A stretch of 49,541 nt of DNA from Geitlerinema sp. PCC 9228. GTDB taxonomy: Bacteria; Cyanobacteriota; Cyanobacteriia; Cyanobacteriales; PCC-9228. Each line of letters starts with the position of its first letter. Position 1 is the first letter of the stretch. Shown piece after piece: positions 16,962 through 22,853 of this stretch. The position numbers and the translations under genes were made by a program. Under the pieces are notes generated by a model that did not search any database, was not told where the DNA came from, and saw only the letters and a list, made by a program, of their open reading frames with translations. The DNA is taken from positions 1 to 49,541 of the forward strand of contig NZ_LNDC01000074.1 of assembly GCF_001870905.1 (NCBI RefSeq). Direction: 5' to 3'.

Positions 16962-17903
16962 CTAACCAAGCATAACTTTTGAGAACGTCACCCCAACCAA
17001 TCGTAAAAGCGGTTCCACGGTTGCTTGCATGGATGTGGCATTGCGCCAGGCAATTTCACCCAAAATGAGGGTACCGACCAAAACAAACAAAATTCCCATG
17101 CTGCGTTCCAAAAGCTGTTGCGAGAGACGATTGGCAACCAACGAACCCAGCTGCGCGCCAATCAACACCCCAGGCGCAGTGAAAATCACCAAACTCAGCA
17201 CCGTGTTTAAGTTGTCACCACCGGCATTGACGAATTCTACCACGTGACTGATGGAAGCTGTGAGCGCCGTAATCGCTACGATAAAAACGCTGGTGGCAAC
17301 GGCAACTTTACTGGGAACCCGACAACGCTGAATCAGGAAAAAACCATTTAACTCTCCCAATCCTGTGGAAACCATACCCAGAAACAAAGACCCAATGCCA
17401 ATGAGAAAACGTCCTTCCGTACGATTGGCGACGGTGTAGCAGAAAGTTTCGCCGGTATTGGCAGTGATACAGGTTTGCGGTTCTTTGTCTTGTTGCTGGA
17501 AAATATCGCGGTCGATTTGTGCGACGGTTTCCGATTCTGGTTCTGGGGTTCGCAGAAAACTAGACGCGATCGCAAACAATCCTACACCCAAAATCGCTTT
17601 TAAAACATCGTCGGGAATGAATTTCGCCACCCACGTTCCCAGTAGGGTAACCGGAATACTGACCACCAGCAACATTTTACCGAGATTGTAGTCGATTAAG
17701 CCTTTGCGAATATAGGCATACAAGCCGCTAGAAAAGCCAAATACTTCTGTAATCAATCCCGTACCGATAGCCACTTCGGTTGGCAATCCCAATCCCAAAA
17801 TAAACAAAGGCGTGAAAAAGGTAGCGCCTTCTACGCCGGATGCCATGGCGATGGTGGCAATGAGAACGGAAATAGGAAATGTGAACCAGAACTCTAAACT
17901 CAT
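16962..17903 (-). CDS. TSUP-family (TauE/SafE) membrane permease
   Basis: A 313-residue integral membrane protein of the TSUP family, which exports or imports small sulfur-containing anions such as sulfite or sulfoacetate. The duplicated family signature is visible near the N-terminus (GVEGATFFTPLFILGLGLPTEVAIGTGLITEVFG) and repeats in degenerate form around GMVSTGLGELNGFFLIQRCRVPSKVAVATS. About eight to nine hydrophobic segments are present, with a long polar loop (about residues 118-160) containing two cysteines. The substrate cannot be read from sequence. The small secreted protein gene lies upstream on the same strand but is separated by a terminator. Confidence 0.82.
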   Translation of the reverse strand: MSLEFWFTFPISVLIATIAMASGVEGATFFTPLFILGLGLPTEVAIGTGLITEVFGFSSGLYAYIRKGLIDYNLGKMLLVVSIPVTLLGTWVAKFIPDDVLKAILGVGLFAIASSFLRTPEPESETVAQIDRDIFQQQDKEPQTCITANTGETFCYTVANRTEGRFLIGIGSLFLGMVSTGLGELNGFFLIQRCRVPSKVAVATSVFIVAITALTASISHVVEFVNAGGDNLNTVLSLVIFTAPGVLIGAQLGSLVANRLSQQLLERSMGILFVLVGTLILGEIAWRNATSMQATVEPLLRLVGVTFSKVMLG

Positions 17904-17932
17904 ATCAAATCATTTTGCTTGCCAACACATAG

Positions 17933-17961
17933 AAAACGCTATTCCCGTGGAGAGAATAGCG
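17933..17961 (-). terminator. Rho-independent terminator of the small secreted-protein gene
   Basis: CGCTATTC (17937-17944) and GAATAGCG (17954-17961) form an 8-bp stem with a 9-nt loop. On the minus strand the stem is followed at once by TTTT. It lies 36 bases after the small gene's stop. Confidence 0.65.
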
Positions 17962-17997
17962 GTTGGAGGATAGCTTTTTGGTTATGCTTGTGAAAAG

Positions 17998-18159
17998 TTA
18001 GTTGCCCTGATTCCCGGAGGAATCGCTGGTTTCGGTGGTGTTGCCGTGGTCGCCGCCACCGCACAGCATTTGCGCGGAAGCCGGTTCCCCGAAAGCAGCA
18101 ACAGCCATCACCGACAGCAAGGCACCAACAGAGAAGCTAATGGCTTTGGTTTTTGGCAT
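17998..18159 (-). CDS. Small secreted protein (53 aa), unknown function
   Basis: A 53-residue ORF with clear gene structure. It starts MPKTKAISFSVGALLSVMAV, a Sec signal peptide, and has a likely cleavage site after ASA (GEPASA-Q). A short mature chain of about 22 residues follows: QMLCGGGDHGNTTETSDSSG and then NQGN. The ATG has GGAG seven bases upstream and the gene is followed by a good terminator. The mature part is Gly/Ser/Thr-rich with a single Cys and I recognise no family. The mature product may be a small periplasmic peptide or a lumenal factor. Confidence 0.65.
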   Translation of the reverse strand: MPKTKAISFSVGALLSVMAVAAFGEPASAQMLCGGGDHGNTTETSDSSGNQGN

Positions 18160-18196
18160 AGGCACACTCCAGAGGTTTCAAAGGGAGGAAAAGCGG

Positions 18197-18248
18197 CAGG
18201 TCTTGCGGGAAGACCTGGCTAGTAGGGGCGCTTCGCGTGAGCGCCCTT
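18197..18248 (-). promoter_or_regulatory. Two adjacent hairpins in the leader of the small secreted-protein gene
   Basis: CAGGTCTT (18197-18204) pairs with AAGACCTG (18210-18217) over a 5-nt loop. On the minus strand it is followed by CCGCTTTTCC, about 38 bases before the ATG. A second hairpin (GGGCGC with GCGCCC, about 18226-18246) has the same core as the dispersed repeat. The pair could act as a leader attenuator or may just be a trapped repeat. Confidence 0.35.
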
Positions 18249-18392
18249 GAGAACCAACGGGGAAAATATCCCAGTCTAGTTATTAAGTCTCTCTCCCCTG
18301 GCTGAGGCACTGCCTAAGACCGGCTGAGTGTGTGTTGAGAAGGTGCTGAAGAAATTCTCAGAAACTTGTAGGTTGGGAATTGCTTCTTACTA

Positions 18393-18500
18393 ATACCATT
18401 TCCTTAATAGTCTGCAAGAGATAATAGAGCATTTTTGTAGGGGCGCAACGTGTGAGCGCCCCTACCAGGGCAATTGGCAAATTCCAGAAAATCGTTGTTT
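18393..18500. repeat. Dispersed hairpin repeat, copy 2
   Basis: This matches 5584-5695 over both arms. The central stem is GTAGGGGCGC (18437-18446) with GCGCCCCTAC (18456-18465). Compared with copy 1, one T-A pair has become G-C on both sides of the stem. The 9-nt loop is the near reverse complement of the loop in copy 1. The surrounding 18249-18586 contains no gene. Confidence 0.8.
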
Positions 18501-18586
18501 TTCAGAAATAATATAATTTATTTACAATTATATCGTTTTCTACTTTTTAAGAAATATTTTACTTTAAACAAAAATCAACCAAAAAA

Positions 18587-18742
18587 ATTGTGGATGGTGG
18601 TCAAAGCAAGTACGATATGGGAGGGACGTTAGTAGACTGTACGGTGGACGTTCCAGTTACTCTGAAATTTGGTCCCATTTCGGTGGATGAGTTGAAAAAA
18701 TTTGACTCCCAAGTGCATTTGGCTTCCCATTTAATGAAATAG
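18587..18742 (+). pseudogene. C-terminal remnant of a Sua5/YrdC-like protein
   Basis: An open frame reads IVDGGQSKYDMGGTLVDCTV followed by DVPVTLKFGPISVDELKKFDSQ and a TAG at 18740-18742. The pattern DGG...TLVDCT...P..L.FG.IS..EL matches the C-terminal part of YrdC/Sua5-family proteins (threonylcarbamoyl-AMP synthase-like), where STVVDLT and ILRxGxIS recur. Upstream, the frame runs into AT-rich sequence and a stop at 18548, so the catalytic part is absent. An internal GTG or ATG could give a 41-51-residue peptide, but a remnant is more likely. Confidence 0.42.
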
Positions 18743-18846
18743 TTTTATCGAACCCATCGTTCCCATTCGCCACATGGTTGCGCTAGGTTAAAACATGGAC
18801 TATCGTTGCTTATCTTGTGTAGAAAACGAAGGAAGGAGAACACACC

Positions 18847-19074
18847 GTGTCTCATACCATCGCTACTGACATTTGCGAAGGGGTCGCCGATTGCGTAGAA
18901 GCCTGTCCTGTTGCCTGCATTCATCCCGGTCCTGGGAAAAATGCTAAGGGTACGGATTGGTATTGGATCGACTTCGATACTTGCATTGACTGCGGTATCT
19001 GCTTGCAAGTATGTCCCGTAGAAGGGGCCATTCTCCCTGACGAACGGCCGGATTTGCAGAAAACCCCGCAGTAG
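18847..19074 (+). CDS. Two-cluster bacterial-type ferredoxin
   Basis: A 75-residue soluble ferredoxin starting at GTG with an AAGGAGAAC sequence upstream. Cysteines at 10, 16, 20 and 24 (CEGVADCVEACPVACI) and at 43, 46, 49 and 53 (CIDCGICLQVCP) would hold two iron-sulfur clusters. The spacing is C-x5-C-x3-C for the first and CxxCxxC for the second. The first motif is two residues shorter than the C-x7-C of classical seven-iron ferredoxins, yet keeps four cysteines per site, so two [4Fe-4S] clusters are the simplest reading. It is monocistronic, next to the nitrogen-oxide module, and its partner is unknown. Confidence 0.88.
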   Translation: MSHTIATDICEGVADCVEACPVACIHPGPGKNAKGTDWYWIDFDTCIDCGICLQVCPVEGAILPDERPDLQKTPQ

Positions 19075-19089
19075 GTTTTTTAAAAAAAT

Positions 19090-19140
19090 GCGATCGCCTT
19101 TTTGATTTTATTTTAATTTCTAAGGGCGATCGCTATTATT
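19090..19140. terminator. Bidirectional terminator built from two HIP1 sites
   Basis: GCGATCGCC (19090-19098) and GGCGATCGC (19125-19133) form a 9-bp stem with a 26-nt AT-rich loop. It is followed by TATTATTTTTATT on the plus strand, with an A-run before the left arm. It sits between the convergent ferredoxin and cupin genes. Confidence 0.55.
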
Positions 19141-19141
19141 T

Positions 19142-19480
19142 TTATTGAGATGGTTCCGATAAAGTCAGCAAAAAGGCTAAATTCGACGTTGCCTTCAGTG
19201 CGTGAGGCGCATTGGCTGGCATAAAAACAAAAACCCCCGGTTGCAGGGTAATATCGCGACCTTCCAAAGTGAGCTGGCCGTTGCCTTCAATGACAGTAAT
19301 TGTGGCGTTGCGGGTAGAAGTGTGTTCCTCTAGGTCGCTTCCTTCTCCCAAACAAAATAGCGTGTGCTGGCAATTTTGGTCTTTGACAATGACCTTGCTG
19401 AGAATGCCGCTTTCCGGATATTCAATAATTTCCTGTAGCGGCGTGTTGAAAGATTGCTTCGATGAAGTAAGTTCCGCCAT
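19142..19480 (-). CDS. Small cupin-domain protein
   Basis: A 112-residue single-domain cupin. Motif 1 is recognisable as EEHTSTRNATITVIEGNGQLTLEG, where the His, plus the Glu of VIEG, would be metal ligands; motif 2 is PGVFVFMPANAPHALKA with its His. The single HxT rather than HxH suggests a reduced metal site. The ATG is preceded by AGGAGATATTC. It is the last gene of the minus-strand series HPP, small protein, Crp/Fnr, cupin, lying 83 bases after the regulator. Similar cupins sit beside nitrogen-oxide genes in other bacteria; a sensor or detoxification role is inferred only. Confidence 0.75.
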   Translation of the reverse strand: MAELTSSKQSFNTPLQEIIEYPESGILSKVIVKDQNCQHTLFCLGEGSDLEEHTSTRNATITVIEGNGQLTLEGRDITLQPGVFVFMPANAPHALKATSNLAFLLTLSEPSQ

Positions 19481-19563
19481 GAATATCTCCTTTTGGTTTA
19501 CCTGAGAACAAGTGGCAAATATCTATTTGATTGCGCCTGGCACGAAAATCTGGAATACCGTTC

Positions 19564-20280
19564 CTATTCGCTGCCATCAATTGTAGCATTTTCGTCTTCC
19601 GCCAACCCTTGTAGCGCTTGCCAGTCTTTGATATGAATTTTGCCGCCACGCTGGTAGGTAATGATATGGGAAATGCTTTTCACCAATCGTGCGCATTCTT
19701 CGTAAGTAATGCCAATGCGACGCGCCATTTGATAGTAGGACAGTTGAATTTGTAGTTGGTCGCCGGTTTGGGTGGTTTGGGTACCGTACAAACAAGCCTC
19801 GCAAAGCAACAAACGCGCCAAACGCACGATGGCTGGTTCGGAAATCAATCCGTGGACGGTATTGTGCAGTTGCTGCAAGCGTTGGTTGAATTCTTCCAAA
19901 AGTTGCCAAGCTATGTCTGGTTGGCTGCGAATGGTTGCCAATAAGGTTGCTTTGGGAATGAGCAACAATTGCGATTTAATAGCAACAATGGCGGTAGCCG
20001 GTGCCATGCGATCGCCAAAAACCGCAGGAGCAGCAAATATTTCTCCACTGGAAATCGTACGCACCCAACTTTCCTTACCTTTGGGAGAGATTTTCTTGAT
20101 GTGCAATTGACCTTGCTCTAAAATATGCAAGCAAGGTGGCAGGCGATCGCCCTCATGCATAACAATTTCCCCTTTTTGATAGGTATGCAAGCGCGTATGG
20201 GATTGCAAGTTCTGCAAATCGCTCGGCGAAAGGTCGGCAAAAAACCGGATGCGCCTCAACTGTTCGAGGGAAGGATTCAT
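19564..20280 (-). CDS. Crp/Fnr-family transcriptional regulator
   Basis: A 238-residue regulator. The N-terminal cyclic-nucleotide-binding fold runs from FFADLSPSDLQNLQ through KGEIVMHEGD and GEIFAAPAVFGDR. A long dimerisation helix (around IAWQLLEEFNQRLQQLH) precedes the winged helix, with SYYQMARRIGITYEECARLVKSI as the helix-turn-helix. There is no N-terminal cysteine cluster, so it is not an Fnr-type [4Fe-4S] sensor; it resembles the Dnr/NnrR group by context. I chose the ATG at 20280 because TAAGGA lies upstream. It neighbours an HPP transporter and norB, and a TTGA-N6-TCAA box lies in the norB promoter region, so it probably governs nitrogen-oxide genes. Confidence 0.83.
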   Translation of the reverse strand: MNPSLEQLRRIRFFADLSPSDLQNLQSHTRLHTYQKGEIVMHEGDRLPPCLHILEQGQLHIKKISPKGKESWVRTISSGEIFAAPAVFGDRMAPATAIVAIKSQLLLIPKATLLATIRSQPDIAWQLLEEFNQRLQQLHNTVHGLISEPAIVRLARLLLCEACLYGTQTTQTGDQLQIQLSYYQMARRIGITYEECARLVKSISHIITYQRGGKIHIKDWQALQGLAEDENATIDGSE

Positions 20281-20330
20281 AAATTCCTTAGGGTTGATAT
20301 GAAATGACGGGAAAACATACAATCCCTACC

Positions 20331-20663
20331 TTACTCATCGTATTTGACAGGGGGTGGGGAATCGCTATCGTCATATTGCACCTGCCGCATAAAGGTAGCA
20401 AAGTGAAAAATTTCTTCTGCTCCCCCTTCGGAGTGATTCACCAGCATCCAACCGGCCTTACCTAACTTTTCAAATAAGCTAGATTCGCGATCGCCCCAAA
20501 AGTGGGTGTCGCCATCACCACCGCGATCGATAACCCGCTCTCCATTGACATCCAGAAAGTCAAATTCCCCGGTAATGCCGCGTCCTTTGATATCGTATCG
20601 AATGGTTAAGTATTCGTACTGAACTCCCGTGGTGTTTTCAAAAATTTTATAAAACGGAACCAT
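20331..20663 (-). CDS. Conserved-looking hypothetical protein
   Basis: A 110-residue soluble protein that I do not recognise. It starts MVPFYKIFENTTGVQYEYLT and has an acidic, glycine-containing middle (DRGGDGDTHFWGDRES). A hydrophobic stretch around LFEKLGKAGWMLVNHSEGG precedes a C-terminal HFATFMRQVQYDD. The ATG was chosen for the adjacent AGGAGCGCTT sequence; an upstream ATG would add five residues. It lies between the HPP transporter (70 bases upstream) and the Crp/Fnr gene (50 bases downstream), all on one strand, so it is probably co-transcribed. Confidence 0.65.
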   Translation of the reverse strand: MVPFYKIFENTTGVQYEYLTIRYDIKGRGITGEFDFLDVNGERVIDRGGDGDTHFWGDRESSLFEKLGKAGWMLVNHSEGGAEEIFHFATFMRQVQYDDSDSPPPVKYDE

Positions 20664-20733
20664 AAGCGCTCCTAACATCGTTTCTCAGCTGTTGCCAAAT
20701 CGCTTTTTATCAGCGATCGCAATAGTGAAAACC

Positions 20734-21306
20734 TTAAAACCAATGTCTGGGATAAGGTCTTCCCGGGACAATTTTACAGAATGCATAGGTCCACAACACG
20801 ATAATAATCGATCCCACCAAAATTGGCGTTCCCAAAAACGTCCAAGTGGCATGGCTCATAACACTTACCAAAGCCACAGCACCACCCGGAGGATGAACGG
20901 TTTTGGTGAGCTGCATTAATTTAATAGCGGTAGCCACAGCCAGCGCCATCACCCAAGGCGCATCGCCAAATAACTGGAAAGCAACAATACCGGAGATAGC
21001 TCCCATGAAATTGCCGCCAATAATGTTGCGCGGCTGTGCCAGGGGACTGCTGGGAACGCCATAAGCCAGGACGGCGGTGGCACCGAAAGGTGCTGCAATC
21101 AGCGGATACTCAGTATTCACGCTCAGATAAGCTAAGGCAGCAATTCCGATAAAACTACTGATATAAGAGAAAGCAACCTGTTGGATGGGAAATCTGGGTT
21201 GGTGGAGAGCCGCACCAGAAAGTTGGGCAAAAAAGCTTCTCCACCGTTGGAAAATGCCTCCTTTGCTTTTACCGCGAACTTTTGTCTGACTTGAGTTATA
21301 TCTCAT
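20734..21306 (-). CDS. HPP-family membrane protein (probable nitrite transporter)
   Basis: A 190-residue integral membrane protein with four to five hydrophobic segments. It carries the family hallmark HPPGGA in KTVHPPGGAVALVSV, together with APFGATAVLAYGVPSSPLAQPRNIIGGN. Cyanobacterial and chloroplast HPP proteins have been reported as nitrite transporters. Here that fits the neighbouring Crp/Fnr regulator and nitric oxide reductase. It is the first gene of the minus-strand series and is divergent from the methyltransferase-norB unit, with the FNR-like dyad between them. Confidence 0.82.
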   Translation of the reverse strand: MRYNSSQTKVRGKSKGGIFQRWRSFFAQLSGAALHQPRFPIQQVAFSYISSFIGIAALAYLSVNTEYPLIAAPFGATAVLAYGVPSSPLAQPRNIIGGNFMGAISGIVAFQLFGDAPWVMALAVATAIKLMQLTKTVHPPGGAVALVSVMSHATWTFLGTPILVGSIIIVLWTYAFCKIVPGRPYPRHWF

Positions 21307-21420
21307 CGACTTTTATGCGACCAACGAGCTAAATGTCATGGTATCATAACATTTTTCCGAACCAAGGCGTATTGGTAAAACAGACTACTGCATTTCTAGC
21401 ATTGAGAGATTGTGGCGTTT

Positions 21421-21438
21421 CTTTGAGGTAGCTCAAAG
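21421..21438. promoter_or_regulatory. FNR/DNR-type dyad in the norB-unit promoter region
   Basis: CTTTGAGGTAGCTCAAAG is a perfect 7-bp inverted repeat around a 4-bp centre. It contains TTGA-N6-TCAA, the core of Crp/Fnr-family sites (consensus TTGAT-N4-ATCAA). It lies 57 bases before the methyltransferase ATG and 115 bases before the divergent HPP start. It is the obvious candidate site for the Crp/Fnr protein encoded 1.1 kb away. Confidence 0.65.
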
Positions 21439-21494
21439 ACGCAGTTGAAAAAATTTGTCAAATTGGACCTAGCATCTGAGTTGGGAGGGCATTT

Positions 21495-22274
21495 ATGAGT
21501 GCCGCCGTCGATTTATCAAAAGCGCCAGGCCACGAAGTTTTGGCAGCCGCTGGCAAAACCATGCTCCGACCCGGGGGTAAAGCGGCTACCGAGCAATTGC
21601 TAGCCTGGGGTAATATGCAGCCAGGACAAACGGTTTTGGAGCTGGCCTCTAGTTTTGGATATACCGCGATCGCACTGGCACAGCGTTTTGGGGTCCGCGT
21701 GGTGGGAATTGAGAAAAATCCCGACAGCGTGGCGCGCGCTCGTGCCAACATTGCCGCAGCGGGTCTGGAAGAGCAGGTCAGCGTGGTGGAAGGCAGTATT
21801 TTTCATTTGGACGAAATCGAACAGCAATTCGACTTTGTCATTGCCGAAGCCATTGTTACCATGCAGTCTTCCCCCGCCAAACGAAAATTATTGACAGGTA
21901 TTTGCGATCGCCTCCAACCCGGCGGCACGTTTCTCTCCCACGAGTTGCTAGCGAATTCCGAATACGAAGAAATCCATCGCGCTTTATCCCAAACCATCCG
22001 CACCAACTCCCAACCCCTATCGGAAACCGACTGGATGAACCTATTTTCCGAAGCTGGTTTGACCGTACAGCAACATCAAACCGGTTCCATGGGATTGCTC
22101 GACCCCAGGCAACTGGTGCGCGATGAAGGCATTGGTTCCACAGCCAAGATTTTGTGGAATGTTGCTAGCCGACCCGTTCTCCGACGGCGGATTTTGCAAA
22201 TGCGGCGGGTCTTTTCTCAATACCGTCACGAACTGGGATATATCGTCATTCGCGCCACGAAACCTCAGTCCTAA
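21495..22274 (+). CDS. SAM-dependent methyltransferase
   Basis: A 259-residue class I methyltransferase. Motif I is VLELASSFGYTAIALAQ, a variant of the usual E/DxGxGxG loop with Ala-Ser-Ser-Phe-Gly. VVGIEKNPDSVARARANI carries the acidic residue that binds ribose, and FDFVIAEAIVTM is motif IV. GGGAGG precedes the ATG. The gene heads a plus-strand unit: the unknown 167-residue protein starts 28 bases later and norB 47 bases after that. The substrate is unknown. Such a gene beside norB may modify a component of the NO response, which is inference only. Confidence 0.8.
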   Translation: MSAAVDLSKAPGHEVLAAAGKTMLRPGGKAATEQLLAWGNMQPGQTVLELASSFGYTAIALAQRFGVRVVGIEKNPDSVARARANIAAAGLEEQVSVVEGSIFHLDEIEQQFDFVIAEAIVTMQSSPAKRKLLTGICDRLQPGGTFLSHELLANSEYEEIHRALSQTIRTNSQPLSETDWMNLFSEAGLTVQQHQTGSMGLLDPRQLVRDEGIGSTAKILWNVASRPVLRRRILQMRRVFSQYRHELGYIVIRATKPQS

Positions 22275-22302
22275 CCGTTCTTTCTCAAAATCTTACAATC
22301 TT

Positions 22303-22806
22303 ATGGAATCTCAAGCAACTGTAGAAACGTTTACGAAATATCTCAATCTACCTTATCCCATTGTAGAAAGCATGCTGCGATTGGGAGTGGAAAATCTTAC
22401 CCAAGACCCAGAATTTCAACGACAACTCAACAATTTGGATACGGCTTTGTTGAAAGAAACTTTGCCAACGGCCAAAGAAGTGATGGTGGACAAACTACCA
22501 GCTTTTTATGACTGGTTGCAAAATGAGTTGGGGATTCAGCGCGTGCCAGATAGTCCCAACCATACCACCACCTGGGTCACCCAGTTTCTCAAAAATCAAG
22601 AAAGCATCCAACATTTGGTGGAACTGCACCGTCCCGTGCCACCGCCATCCCTAGAACAGGCGATTCCCCGACTGGTTGGTCTATTTGATGCGGTAGACGA
22701 CGACCGAGTGCGCTGGGAATGGCAACGCGCGATCGCGATTTTGTGCGCCGTTCTTTCGGCAGATGCGCGGGAACAGGACCAAAAACAGCAACTAGAAACC
22801 GTTTAA
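22303..22806 (+). CDS. Hypothetical protein between methyltransferase and norB
   Basis: A 167-residue soluble, mostly helical and acidic protein that I do not recognise. It begins MESQATVETFTKYLNLPYPI and includes a region rich in Leu/Thr/Pro. HLVELHRPVPPPSLEQAIPRLVG and DDDRVRWEWQRAIAIL follow. The ATG at 22303 is favoured because the frame upstream only overlaps the methyltransferase gene. Close spacing on both sides (28 and 47 bases) implies co-transcription with norB, so an accessory or regulatory role in NO metabolism is possible. Confidence 0.7.
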   Translation: MESQATVETFTKYLNLPYPIVESMLRLGVENLTQDPEFQRQLNNLDTALLKETLPTAKEVMVDKLPAFYDWLQNELGIQRVPDSPNHTTTWVTQFLKNQESIQHLVELHRPVPPPSLEQAIPRLVGLFDAVDDDRVRWEWQRAIAILCAVLSADAREQDQKQQLETV

Positions 22807-22853
22807 ATTTTCTAACTTGAATATATCTGTTGTGTAAATTTTGGCATTGACCC

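Noticed and set aside
16736-16969. 77-codon minus-strand ORF
   Set aside because: It reads through the inverted-repeat element and its G/C hairpin; composition is not protein-like.
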